Shown: positions 44,726 to 53,565 of the stretch, one piece after another
Layout: each line of letters opens with the position of its first letter
Position numbering within the stretch: position 1 is the first letter of the stretch
Source of the DNA: Chelativorans sp. YIM 93263
GTDB lineage: Bacteria > Pseudomonadota > Alphaproteobacteria > Rhizobiales > Rhizobiaceae
Direction: 5' to 3'
NCBI RefSeq assembly: GCF_028767125.1
Contig: NZ_JAKCWP010000006.1
Span: forward strand, 124,001 to 188,000
Length of the DNA stretch: 64,000 nt
The notes under the pieces: model-generated
Seen by the model: only the letters and a program-made list of their open reading frames with translations
Told to the model about the DNA's origin: nothing
Database searches by the model: none
Program-made: the position numbers and the translations under genes

Positions 44726-46207
44726 ATGTTCTTTTCCAGGGTCCGCGATGAGTGGTTTGGAAACATTCGCGGTGATCTTCTCGCCGGGCTGGTCGTTGCC
44801 CTCGCCCTCATTCCGGAGGCCATTGCTTTCTCCATCATCGCTGGCGTCGACCCGAAGGTCGGCCTTTACGCGTCGTTTTCGATTGCCGTAATCATTGCCT
44901 TTACCGGCGGGCGCCCTGGAATGATCTCGGCGGCAACGGCGGCCACCGCCGTCCTCATGGTCACGCTCGTCAAAGATCACGGGCTGCAATATCTGCTGGC
45001 GGCGACGGTTCTTGCCGGCGTGTTGCAGGTCGCCGCCGGACTCTTCCGCCTCGGGGATCTGATGCGCTTCGTCTCGCGCTCCGTGATCACCGGTTTCGTC
45101 AACGCGCTGGCCATCCTCATCTTCATGGCCCAGATCCCGGAACTCGTCGGAGTACCACACATGACATATGTGATGGTGGCCGGCGGGTTGGCGATCATCT
45201 ATCTGTTCCCGCGCCTGACCAAGGCAATTCCCTCGCCTCTCGTCTGTATCGTGGCGCTGACGGCGGTGGCTCTTTACTTCAACATGGATCTGAGGACCGT
45301 TGGCGACATGGGCGAGTTGCCTTCCACGTTGCCTGTTTTCCTGCTCCCAAACATTCCGATTAGCCTCGAGACTCTGACAATCATCCTTCCCTATTCAGCG
45401 GCGGTTGCCGTCGTAGGGCTACTCGAGTCCCTGATGACGGCCTCCATCGTCGACGAGCTGACGGACAGCCCGAGCGACAAGAACCGCGAATGTGTCGGCC
45501 AGGGCGTTGCCAACGTGGCGACCGGCTTCCTCGGCGGCATGGCGGGCTGCGCGATGATCGGTCAGTCCGTGATCAACATCAAATCCGGTGGACGCGGGCG
45601 CCTCTCGACCTTCGCCGCCGGCGTTTTCCTGCTCTTCCTGATCGTGGTACTGGGCGATTGGGTCAGCATCATACCGATGGCTGCGCTGGTTGCCATCATG
45701 ATCATGGTTTCCATCGGCACCTTCTCATGGGCCTCGATAAAAAACCTGCGCGACCACCCGCGCCGCTCTTCGACCGTGATGATCGCGACCGTGGTGACCG
45801 TGGTCTTCACGCATAATCTCGCGATCGGCGTGCTTGTCGGGGTGCTCCTGTCGGGACTCTTCTTCGCATCGAAGGTGGCGCAGATCTTCCGCGTGTCCTC
45901 GACGCTCTCTGAAGACCGGAAAGAGCGTTTCTATGTGGTCGAAGGCCAGGTATTCTTCGCCTCGGCGGATGCGTTCGTTGAAGCTTTCGATTTCAAGGAA
46001 GCATTGGAGCGGGTCCGCATCGATGTCGGACGCTCGCACATATGGGACTTGACCGGCGTTGCCGCGCTCGACACGGTAGTCTTGAAGTTCCGCCGCGAAG
46101 GCACTGACGTCGAACTGACCGGAATGAACGAAGCGAGTGCGACACTCGTCGACAAGCTCGCCATCCATGACAAGCCCGGCGCATTCGAACGCCTCATGGG
46201 CCATTGA
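44726..46207 (+). CDS. SulP-family anion transporter with STAS domain
   Basis: A 493-residue SulP protein. About eleven membrane segments include [20 protein letters not shown], the family signature, and [20 protein letters not shown] (a conserved mid-protein loop). The C-terminal STAS domain (about 400-480, [20 protein letters not shown]) is present. SulP members carry sulfate, bicarbonate or molybdate; the sequence alone does not tell which, and the neighbouring universal stress protein is more often seen with bicarbonate-type members. ATG 44726 is preferred over the long upstream frame, which has no membrane character. Confidence 0.9.
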   Translation: MFFSRVRDEWFGNIRGDLLAGLVVALALIPEAIAFSIIAGVDPKVGLYASFSIAVIIAFTGGRPGMISAATAATAVLMVTLVKDHGLQYLLAATVLAGVLQVAAGLFRLGDLMRFVSRSVITGFVNALAILIFMAQIPELVGVPHMTYVMVAGGLAIIYLFPRLTKAIPSPLVCIVALTAVALYFNMDLRTVGDMGELPSTLPVFLLPNIPISLETLTIILPYSAAVAVVGLLESLMTASIVDELTDSPSDKNRECVGQGVANVATGFLGGMAGCAMIGQSVINIKSGGRGRLSTFAAGVFLLFLIVVLGDWVSIIPMAALVAIMIMVSIGTFSWASIKNLRDHPRRSSTVMIATVVTVVFTHNLAIGVLVGVLLSGLFFASKVAQIFRVSSTLSEDRKERFYVVEGQVFFASADAFVEAFDFKEALERVRIDVGRSHIWDLTGVAALDTVVLKFRREGTDVELTGMNEASATLVDKLAIHDKPGAFERLMGH

Positions 46208-46220
46208 GGGAGGAATCCGC

Positions 46221-47069
46221 GTGTCCAAGATACTGGCCCTGGTCGATGGGTCGATCTATGCTGACAGCGTTTGCGGGATAACCGGCTGGGCGGCAACGCG
46301 AACCGGTCTTCCCGTCGAGGTCGTCCACGTCCTCGGACGCCGCATGTCCAGCAGTTTCGATCTCAGCGGAGGGCTTGAACCAGGCGAACGCTCCGCACTG
46401 CTGGAGGAATACACCCGCCTCGATGAACAGCACGGCAAGCTTGCCCAACAGAAGGGCCGCGCCCTGCTCGAGGCCACTAAGACGGCGCTCGACGGCGCCG
46501 GCGTTGCGAAGGTGGAAACAACCCTGCGCCGCGGAGACCTGTTGGAGGCGCTGGCCGATCTTGAGGTCGATACGGAAATCGTCGTGATCGGGAAACGCGG
46601 AGAAGCCGCCGATTTCGCCAAACTGCATCTCGGCTCAAACCTTGAGCGGGTGGTCCGCAGCGCGAAGGTGCCGGTCCTAGTGGCTGCGCGCGCCTACACC
46701 CCGTTCAACCATTTTCTCATTGCTTATGATGGCGGCAAAAGCGCCAATCGTGCTGTCGACTACGTCGTTGCCAGTCCGCTCTTGGAGGGCATGCGGTGCA
46801 CCATCCTGTCGGTCGGTGCGGATACGCCCGAGAACCGTTCCCGGCTCGAAGCTCCAACCTTACGGCTCAAAAGCGCAGGTTTCGACGTTGACGCGCAGCT
46901 CTTGAATGGAGAACCGGAAGAGATCATCGGCACAAAGGTCGAAGCCGAAAACATTGGCTTGCTCGTCATGGGCGCCTACGGTCATTCCCGGATCCGCAGC
47001 TTGATCATCGGAAGCACCACGACCGAGATGGTGCGGCGCTGCAAAATTCCGGTCTTGATGTTTCGCTGA
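46221..47069 (+). CDS. Tandem universal stress protein (UspA)
   Basis: A 282-residue protein with two Usp domains (about 1-150 and 155-282). Each ends in an ATP-binding-like motif: GKRGEAADFAKLHLGSNLER in the first and GAYGHSRIRSLIIGSTTTEM in the second, so ATP binding is more complete in the second (G-x2-G-x9-G-S). GTG 46221 has GGGAGG 7 nt before it, and the gap to SulP is 13 bp, so the two are co-transcribed. Probably modulates the transporter or general stress survival. Confidence 0.88.
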   Translation: MSKILALVDGSIYADSVCGITGWAATRTGLPVEVVHVLGRRMSSSFDLSGGLEPGERSALLEEYTRLDEQHGKLAQQKGRALLEATKTALDGAGVAKVETTLRRGDLLEALADLEVDTEIVVIGKRGEAADFAKLHLGSNLERVVRSAKVPVLVAARAYTPFNHFLIAYDGGKSANRAVDYVVASPLLEGMRCTILSVGADTPENRSRLEAPTLRLKSAGFDVDAQLLNGEPEEIIGTKVEAENIGLLVMGAYGHSRIRSLIIGSTTTEMVRRCKIPVLMFR

Positions 47070-47145
47070 TCCATAATCACGGGTGATTTCGGTACACGCC
47101 TACCAGCAGCGTAGACGAAAGAGCACTTCACTTCGATTTGCTTCC

Positions 47146-47772
47146 TCAGGCAGCGAGACGGTCGGCCGAGCAGCCAGCGACCTTGAAGACCGCCATCTGG
47201 CTTGCGCCGCCATAGGCGGGATGCCGCCCGGCGATATCCTGGAAAACGACATCATAGCCGTTTCTCAAGGCAACACCGCGTGCCCACTGCTGGAATTTTA
47301 TCCGATCCCATTCGAAGCGATGGTCGGGGTGACGAAATCGGCCGGACGGAACGCCGAGCAGCGGATTGAACTCCGCGTTCGGCGTCGTCACGACCACGCC
47401 ACCCGGGCGCATGTGGCTAAAAATGGCCTGTTCCAAGGTCGACAATCGGTCGGGCGCGATGTGCTCGATCGTCTCGATCAGGATGGCGAGATCAAACCCG
47501 GTCAGCCCGGAATGTCTCTCGATCATCGAGCCGAGAACAAGATCGACCCTTGCCGTTGCTTCCTCTTTCATTGCGCTCAACCGTGTGCGAAGGCGGCCGA
47601 GGGAGACATGGCAGAGATCGATGCCGACGATGCGCTCTATCTGCGGTTCCAACACCAGACGGACGAGCAGATCGCCATCGCCGCACCCAAGATCAAGCAC
47701 GCTGGTCGCTCCGCTCTCAAGGACGATCTGGCGCACCGCCTCCAACCGCTGCTCATGCAACCATGTTGTCAT
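47146..47772 (-). CDS. hen1: Hen1-type RNA 3'-end 2'-O-methyltransferase
   Basis: A 208-residue protein equal to the methyltransferase domain of bacterial Hen1. SAM motif VLDLGCGDGDLLVRL is at 25-39. The Hen1 metal motif ETIEH (Glu100, Glu103, His104) is followed by VVVTTPNAEFNPLL (127-140) and RHPDHRFEWDRIKFQQWA (147-164), which supplies the fourth ligand (His148 or His151). Family members methylate the ribose 2'-OH at an RNA 3' end, marking repaired tRNA in the Pnkp-Hen1 system. The N-terminal half of typical Hen1 (about 240 residues) and the partner Pnkp are absent here. It is a single-gene unit. Confidence 0.85.
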   Translation of the reverse strand: MTTWLHEQRLEAVRQIVLESGATSVLDLGCGDGDLLVRLVLEPQIERIVGIDLCHVSLGRLRTRLSAMKEEATARVDLVLGSMIERHSGLTGFDLAILIETIEHIAPDRLSTLEQAIFSHMRPGGVVVTTPNAEFNPLLGVPSGRFRHPDHRFEWDRIKFQQWARGVALRNGYDVVFQDIAGRHPAYGGASQMAVFKVAGCSADRLAA

Positions 47773-47992
47773 GCGCTACCTCCGCAAAGCCGATGTCTCT
47801 GCATCCGAGCCAGATGCTCACGACCAACGCAGTCCTCAATGTCAAGCGCACGCGGCTCTCGAACCTTCCCGGCGAGCCGACGGTCAGACCCAAAAATACT
47901 TGTAGGATGATTGCCTCTATCAGTGATCGGGGAAAAATCAAGAAAACATCTTCATCTGAATGCATCCGCAGGGACACGTGTAAGGGTGTTGA

Positions 47993-49402
47993 TCAGGCTG
48001 CGGTTCCGGTTAGCCGCCATGCCGCCCAGGCGCCCGCAAGCGCAAGTGGCAATGCGGCAACGAATACCCAGACCGAGACGGATTGCGCCGAGGCCAGCGT
48101 CAATCCGTAGCCAAGTCCTGCGAGGTTTGCCGCCACGCCGGCAATCGCGGCGCCAACGGCGGCGCCCGTCTGCCTGACCGCGATGAGAGCGGACGAGCCG
48201 ATCGCACGATCCTCGTCGGCAAGCGCGCGCAGAATCCGCCGATTCGTGAGGCTTGAGGAAAGGCCGAAGCCAGCGCCGATCACGGCAGCTCCAACGATTA
48301 CGGCACCGGGTTCCGCTTCCCGCATCAACAACGCCAGGAGCGCGACGCCTGCCAGGATACAGCTACCGCCAAGCCGGATCCAGCGGCGCTCACGCTCCTG
48401 TGAGGCGCCGGAAACGGCGAGGCCGACAACGGTCCATGCCATCGCCTGGACCGCAACCACATAGCCTGCCGAAAGCGGAGACAAACCCCGCACAGTCTGA
48501 AGAATTGCGGGACCATAGACGATGAGTCCCATTGAAGCCGCCGTCAAGGCAAACAGAGACGCATAACCGGATCCGCAGATCGTCTTCAGATTGCCCGCCC
48601 CGCGCGGCAGAAGGCGCACCGGCGCACGCCCGTCTATACGCAAAACGAGACCAACGCCTGTAAGGCCTGCCAAAACCAGAAAAGCAGCTGCCGTCGCTGA
48701 TGACGCCGCCATATCGGCAAGCGCGATCGCGCTAACACCCAAGCCAAGGACGCATAGCTGGCGCCAAGGGACACCCGGCGTGCGCTCCGACGATGTGGTC
48801 GGATTTTTCAAGAGCCGGACCGAGGCAGCCGAGAACAACAATGCCTGCAGGGTAAAGATCCAGAAAACGGCCCGCCAGTCTCCGGCCTGCGCAAGCAGTC
48901 CACCTATCAAAGGGCCAAGTACCGTGGCAACGCCCCAGATGGCCGTTGCCGAGGCGAAGACGCGCGCAAGATGCCGCTCGGGAAAAACGAGAGCCGCGGC
49001 GACCATGACAAACCCAGCAATCCAGCCGCTGCCCATCCCCTGTAGCAGACGGCCTGTCAGAAAGACGCCCATGTTTGGTGCCGCAGCACTCAGGATACAG
49101 CCGGCAGCCAAGATCAGACCCGCAAGAGCGGTGGCCGTTCGTAAGCCCAGGATCTCCGAAAGCCGACCGGCACTGGCAACCGCCAGAACCGTTCCCACCA
49201 GAAACCCGGCCACGGCCCATCCGAAATAAGTATGGCCGCCAAGTTCGCCAGCCACGCTCGGCATGATCGTCGCCGTGATCAGACTCTCGACCGCACCCAG
49301 CCACACGCCAAGGCAGATCAGTACGAATCGCGGTAACCGCCCTTCCGACAGAAGATCTCCCCAGCCGGATTCCGCCGCTTGCTGCATTCTGCAAGTGCTC
49401 AT
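47993..49402 (-). CDS. MFS multidrug efflux transporter (14-TM-like)
   Basis: A 469-residue major facilitator. Conserved signatures include AGRLSEILGLRTATALAGLI (loop 2-3 motif) and AVFWIFTLQALLFSAASVRL. The N-terminal start MSTCRMQQAAESGW (ATG 49402) is chosen because the upstream extension lacks membrane character and would enter the operator; MQQ (49387) is possible. It is divergent from the TetR gene, separated by a 26-bp operator, and probably exports the inducer of that regulator. Confidence 0.88.
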   Translation of the reverse strand: MSTCRMQQAAESGWGDLLSEGRLPRFVLICLGVWLGAVESLITATIMPSVAGELGGHTYFGWAVAGFLVGTVLAVASAGRLSEILGLRTATALAGLILAAGCILSAAAPNMGVFLTGRLLQGMGSGWIAGFVMVAAALVFPERHLARVFASATAIWGVATVLGPLIGGLLAQAGDWRAVFWIFTLQALLFSAASVRLLKNPTTSSERTPGVPWRQLCVLGLGVSAIALADMAASSATAAAFLVLAGLTGVGLVLRIDGRAPVRLLPRGAGNLKTICGSGYASLFALTAASMGLIVYGPAILQTVRGLSPLSAGYVVAVQAMAWTVVGLAVSGASQERERRWIRLGGSCILAGVALLALLMREAEPGAVIVGAAVIGAGFGLSSSLTNRRILRALADEDRAIGSSALIAVRQTGAAVGAAIAGVAANLAGLGYGLTLASAQSVSVWVFVAALPLALAGAWAAWRLTGTAA

Positions 49403-49496
49403 TGTGCTATGTCTCGTTGGCCACGCCGTCAGTTCGAAGAATACCGGAAAGGACGGTGATTTCGGCTGGAGCGCCAATATGCTTATGTTGCCGCCC

Positions 49497-49522
49497 TTTT
49501 ATGATACATACGTATCATAAAA
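49497..49522. promoter_or_regulatory. TetR operator, 26-bp inverted repeat
   Basis: Perfect 11-base arms TTTTATGATAC and GTATCATAAAA surround ATAC, between the divergent MFS and TetR genes and 28 bp before the tetR start. Size and place fit a TetR dimer-pair site that controls both genes. Confidence 0.8.
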
Positions 49523-49550
49523 TCGAGATGCAAGCCTGTAAGAGGGAACC

Positions 49551-50177
49551 GTGCCGAAAACAGTCGATCACGAAGAACGTCGCGCACAGATTGCCGATGC
49601 CCTTGTTCTATTGGCTGCGCGTGAGGGGCTGCATACCGTGACGATGCGTGCGGTAGCGGCCGAAGCAGGCGTCTCGCTCCGCCTCGTACAGTACTACTTC
49701 AAATCTAAAGGACAGTTGATGCAAGCCACCCTGCAGCGTCTCGAACGGCGGAGCCAGGAAAGGTGGGACAATCGACTGGCGCGCCTACAGCAGCCCGTGG
49801 ACTTGCGTGACTACCTCGAGGCTTTTCTAGCCGAGGCTCTGCCCGAAGATGGCGAAAGTCGCACCTTTCATCTTGTCTGGACCTCGTATGCCATCCTGGC
49901 GATGACCGATCCCGAACTGTCGGAGCAGCCTTTCGTTGAGGGACCCAATCGTCTCGAGCGACAACTCGCGGATGCCCTGAAGCAAGGACGGGCCGCAGGC
50001 AAACTTGCCGCGGATCTCGATCCTGCGTACGAAGCCGCGCGGCTGCTGACGCTTAGCCATGGGCTCGGCACGAGTGTACTGGTGGGCCAGCGCTCGGCGG
50101 AGAACGCGATGTCCATCATGCAGCAGCACCTCGACGAGTTGTTTCAGCGAACTCGGGAGGAGAGAGCACTCTCTTGA
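49551..50177 (+). CDS. TetR-family repressor of the MFS pump
   Basis: A 208-residue TetR regulator. The N-terminal helix-turn-helix is VTMRAVAAEAGVSLRLVQYY with FKSKGQLM after it; the C-terminal ligand domain resembles the BetI-like group (AFLAEALPEDGESRTFHLVW). GTG 49551 lies behind AGAGGGAACC. It faces the MFS gene across the 26-bp inverted repeat. Its stop converges with btuD 4 bp away. Confidence 0.9.
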   Translation: MPKTVDHEERRAQIADALVLLAAREGLHTVTMRAVAAEAGVSLRLVQYYFKSKGQLMQATLQRLERRSQERWDNRLARLQQPVDLRDYLEAFLAEALPEDGESRTFHLVWTSYAILAMTDPELSEQPFVEGPNRLERQLADALKQGRAAGKLAADLDPAYEAARLLTLSHGLGTSVLVGQRSAENAMSIMQQHLDELFQRTREERALS

Positions 50178-50181
50178 TAAT

Positions 50182-50991
50182 TCATCCTTCCACCCGCAAG
50201 GAATGAACCCTGCCGCTTGCGATTGAGGTCTCGAGAGGCACGAAACGCATGACGCTGGTGCCATCTTCGGGGTCGTGCAGAAATCGCGCTCTCACCCGGA
50301 ACACCTCACGCAGAATATCGACAGTAAGAATGTCGGAAGGCTCGCCCAATGCGACCATCCGGCCGCGATGAAGCACACAGACCCGATCGCATTCCATTGC
50401 CTGATTGAGATCATGCATGGCGATGACCGTGGTCACCGGCAGTTTGCGGACGAGCCGGAGAATGCTCATCTGGTGCTCAATATCGAGATGATTGGTCGGC
50501 TCATCGAGCAAAAGCAGCCGTGGCTCCTGAGCGAGCGCACGCGCAATGTGAAGCCGCTGACGCTCGCCACCCGAGAGTGTGTGCCACAAGCGCTCGGAAA
50601 ATGATGTCATATCCACGGCTGCAAGAGCCTCCGATACGATTTCATCGTCATGCTCCGACCAGGGCTGCGGCGCCGAAAGCCAAGGCGTGCGACCAAGCTC
50701 AACGGCGTCGCGTGCGCTCAGACGCTCTCCAGTCTCCGCCTGCTGTTCAACAAGCGCGAGCCGTTGGGCGGCCTCTCTCCGCGAATAGGCATGCAGCGGT
50801 CGACCCTCCAGAAACACCTCGCCGTCGTGCGGCGGCAGAATACCCGGCAGAAGGCGCAGTAGGGTCGACTTGCCCGATCCGTTAGGCCCAATCAGGCCGA
50901 GCGTCTCACCTTCAATCACATTGAGGGTGATGGAATCGACGATCGGCTTACCCCGGATACCCCAACCAAGGTTGCGCGTGGAAAGGATCAT
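50182..50991 (-). CDS. btuD: Cobalamin ABC transporter ATPase
   Basis: A 269-residue FecE/BtuD-class ATPase: Walker A GPNGSGKST (about 36-44), signature TLSGGERQRLHIARA, Walker B LLLLDEPTNHLD, H-loop IAMHDLNQAMEC. ATG 50991 overlaps the permease stop as ATGA, and a longer upstream frame is rejected. Cobalamin is assigned because the operon leader has a cobalamin riboswitch; the ATPase itself resembles siderophore and haem systems equally. Confidence 0.88.
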   Translation of the reverse strand: MILSTRNLGWGIRGKPIVDSITLNVIEGETLGLIGPNGSGKSTLLRLLPGILPPHDGEVFLEGRPLHAYSRREAAQRLALVEQQAETGERLSARDAVELGRTPWLSAPQPWSEHDDEIVSEALAAVDMTSFSERLWHTLSGGERQRLHIARALAQEPRLLLLDEPTNHLDIEHQMSILRLVRKLPVTTVIAMHDLNQAMECDRVCVLHRGRMVALGEPSDILTVDILREVFRVRARFLHDPEDGTSVMRFVPLETSIASGRVHSLRVEG

Positions 50992-52049
50992 CCCGCCCTC
51001 CGCGCACGCACGAGAATGATCGCGAAGGCTGGTGCTCCGACCAGGGCGGTGACAACGCCGATCGGCAGCACCTGACCGGGTATAATCGTCCTCGAAACGA
51101 TGTCGGCCAGCACCAGAAAAATACCTCCCGTTACCGCCGCGACGGGCAAGAGGCGGGCGTGGCGGACACCAACCAAAAAACGGGCGGCATGCGGGATGAC
51201 GAGGCCGACGAAGCCGATCGAGCCAACGATGGAGACCATGCAGGCCGTCATCAAGGCGACCGCGCCTATAAGGATAACCTGCACCCGGCGAACCGGCACG
51301 CCGAGAGAGGCAGCCGAATCCGCCCCGAAGGCAAAGGCATCGAGCTCGCGACGATACCACAGGCACAGGAGTACGCCGCACAGCGCCACCGGAACGGCGA
51401 GGCGCACGTCGGGCCAGCGTACAGCGCTGAGATTCCCGAGGAGCCAGAACATGATCCCACGCACCTCCTCTGCGCTCGCCGAATGGGTGATAATGAAAGA
51501 GGTGAGCGCATTGAAGAGTTGTGAACCGGCTACACCGGCCAGAATGATATGCCCCGCCGCCATTCGCGTCGTCCCACCACCAGCGGCGCGGGCGAGAAGA
51601 GCGACAAACGCGAAGGCGACTATCGCGCCGGCGAAGGCTCCAAGCGAGACGCTCAGCACGCCGGCACCAAGGCCGATCACCAGGACACCGACAGCGCCGG
51701 TCGAGGCGCCGGCCGAAATCCCGAGAATATAGGGGTCGGCAAGCGCATTTCTGAGAAGCGACTGCAGAACGAGACCAGAGACGGCAAGCGCCGCACCGCA
51801 GCTAAGGGCAACGATTGCACGCGTCAGGCGATAGTTCCAAACGATACCTTCATCGATCGGGGCGATCGGGTGAGCGCCGCCGAAGAGCCGGTTTCCGAGC
51901 GTCGCGATGACGGTCTCGAAAGGAATGTTCGTCTCGCCGATCGCCGTCCCCAACAGGATAGCGGCCAGCATCGCCAAGGGCACAACCGCGAAGGGCGCCA
52001 AGCGACGCAGAGCGGGGCGTCGCGGAAAGCTGGCCGCGGACAGCGTCAT
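50988..52049 (-). CDS. btuC: Cobalamin ABC transporter permease
   Basis: A 353-residue FecCD-family permease with about ten membrane segments. Signatures are YRLTRAIVALSCGAALAVSG, LVLQSLLRNALADPYILGIS and GSIGFVGLVIPHAARFLVGV. The ATG overlaps the btuF stop by 4 bp. With btuF and btuD it forms the inner-membrane cobalamin importer implied by the upstream riboswitch. Confidence 0.9.
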   Translation of the reverse strand: MTLSAASFPRRPALRRLAPFAVVPLAMLAAILLGTAIGETNIPFETVIATLGNRLFGGAHPIAPIDEGIVWNYRLTRAIVALSCGAALAVSGLVLQSLLRNALADPYILGISAGASTGAVGVLVIGLGAGVLSVSLGAFAGAIVAFAFVALLARAAGGGTTRMAAGHIILAGVAGSQLFNALTSFIITHSASAEEVRGIMFWLLGNLSAVRWPDVRLAVPVALCGVLLCLWYRRELDAFAFGADSAASLGVPVRRVQVILIGAVALMTACMVSIVGSIGFVGLVIPHAARFLVGVRHARLLPVAAVTGGIFLVLADIVSRTIIPGQVLPIGVVTALVGAPAFAIILVRARRAG

Positions 52050-53059
52050 TGCAACAGCGTCGAGGCTTCCAGCGCCTCGACGATCGTTTCCATGCCGTCG
52101 AACATGCGCACAGACGCGTGAACGGCATGGGCATCGACGACAACGATCCGGCCTTCCTTGACCGCAGTCATCTGACTTGTCACAGGATCGGAGCGCAGAA
52201 ATGCGATCTTCTTTTCGTGATTGTCGGCTGCATAGCGGCGACGGTCCATACGCGCGATCATGATCACGTCGGGATCGGCGCGTGCAATGGTCTCCCAGCC
52301 GACCGTTGGCCATTCCTCGTCCGATTCGATAACGTTGCGCATGCCGAGCGCGTTCATCATGAAGGCGGGGATGCCGCGTTGTCCGGCGACGAAGGGATCG
52401 GAGCCGTCCTGCGCGCTGGAAAACCAGAAGACGCCTGTCACATCACCGAGAGCGAGCGCAGTGGCATCCGCCATGGCTTCCTCCTGCCGCCCGCGGAGCT
52501 TGGCCGAGAGCGCCTCACCACGCTCCTCGACATTGAAGATGGTGGCAAGCTCTTCCACGGCCTGATAAACCGTACCGACGGAAAAGTCCGTTGAGCGCAC
52601 GCCATCGCCCGCGCGATTGTCCTTGCCGAGGCAATCGGCCGGCATGACATAGGTCTGGATGCCGAGTTCATGGAGTTGCTCGCGCGTGCTGACCGTCCCC
52701 TGAACGCCAACCTGGCTTCCAAATTGCGCAACAACGAGCTGCGGATGCTTCGCCACAACACTTTCGAGACTTGGCTCGTTGTCGGCCAGGCGCGGGACGT
52801 CCGCATTCTCTTCGGCAAACTCGCCGGGAATGTCATTGAACCAGACCGAGGTGCCGACGACCGCGTCGCTGAGACCCAGCGCATAGAGCATCTCGGTGGC
52901 CGACTGGCCGACCGTCACCACACGTTCCGGCGGTGCATCGAACGTAACTTCGGAGCCACAATTCTCGAGCGTCAGCGGGTAGTCGGCTGCCGCAGCTGGA
53001 GCTGGCTGTGTGAAGGCGGGCGTGACGGCAAGAAGAAAGGCAAGTTGTTCAAACTTCAC
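52046..53059 (-). CDS. btuF: Periplasmic cobalamin-binding protein
   Basis: A 337-residue cluster-A binding protein of the BtuF/FecB type. The signal peptide runs to about residue 24 (PAPAAAA-DYPLTL). The helical-backbone start is VVTVGQSATEMLYALGLSDA, and the C-terminal half has DPDVIMIARMDRR. GTG 53059 is the start, with GGAGGG about 9 nt upstream. It is the first gene behind the cobalamin riboswitch, so it is likely a corrinoid-binding protein. An outer-membrane receptor is not in this window. Confidence 0.88.
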   Translation of the reverse strand: MKFEQLAFLLAVTPAFTQPAPAAAADYPLTLENCGSEVTFDAPPERVVTVGQSATEMLYALGLSDAVVGTSVWFNDIPGEFAEENADVPRLADNEPSLESVVAKHPQLVVAQFGSQVGVQGTVSTREQLHELGIQTYVMPADCLGKDNRAGDGVRSTDFSVGTVYQAVEELATIFNVEERGEALSAKLRGRQEEAMADATALALGDVTGVFWFSSAQDGSDPFVAGQRGIPAFMMNALGMRNVIESDEEWPTVGWETIARADPDVIMIARMDRRRYAADNHEKKIAFLRSDPVTSQMTAVKEGRIVVVDAHAVHASVRMFDGMETIVEALEASTLLQ

Positions 53060-53209
53060 TGGACGATCCCTCCGATCGGATAATCCGGCGGATGGGGTGC
53101 AGGCGAAGGATTTCGGAAGTCGCTAGCCACGGTTGAAACTCTCACCATGACCATTCGAACAACAGATACCGCTTCTGACCGGGCACCCCGCCGGTGTTAA
53201 CGTTCAAGC

Positions 53210-53377
53210 TGTCGGTAGGTCTCCTGACTGACGGGTCGCTGCATCTCCCCTCCTTCCCGAACGCATGCGTCCAGTGGAACTGGGGATCGCTCGCCGCCTA
53301 CAGTTGCGGGGGCAGTTTCGTTTAACGGCTGGAGCCGTCGCGAATTCCCTGTTACTTCCTTACGGAAACCGACACGC
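53210..53377 (-). ncRNA. Cobalamin riboswitch
   Basis: Read on the minus strand, the leader upstream of btuF holds the conserved cobalamin-element blocks in order: GGTTTCCGTAAGGAAG (53356-53371 region), GGGAA, the B12-box core GCCCCCGCAACTGTAGGCGG, CCACTGGACGC, CGGGAAGG and the closing AGTCAGGAGACCTACC (53215-53230 region). About 150 nt separate it from the btuF start. When adenosylcobalamin is ample it should reduce expression of btuF-C-D. Confidence 0.93.
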
Positions 53378-53521
53378 TATTCGTAGATGAGCGCACGCAA
53401 TCGGGCAATCCTTGGCGACGCAAAACTTGGCGACATGATCTCTCGATCGACCGATCTTCCAAGGCAATCTTTCTGGTGCAGGTTTTATCGCTGCACATGG
53501 CCATGCGGCTCCCACATCTGT

Positions 53522-53554
53522 TGAAAAATGACGGTCCGAGGGGGGACCGGACCG
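53522..53554 (-). terminator. Rho-independent terminator of aztD
   Basis: On the minus strand a CGGTCC/GGACCG stem (53532-53554), 12 nt after the aztD stop, is followed by TCATTTTT. Form and position fit an intrinsic terminator that separates aztD from the riboswitch and btu operon. Confidence 0.65.
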
Positions 53555-53565
53555 CCCTGCAGCCC

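Noticed and set aside
47753-47977. A 74-codon minus-strand frame upstream of hen1
   Set aside because: Overlaps the hen1 start, with no recognisable family and no clear ribosome-binding site; may be leader sequence.
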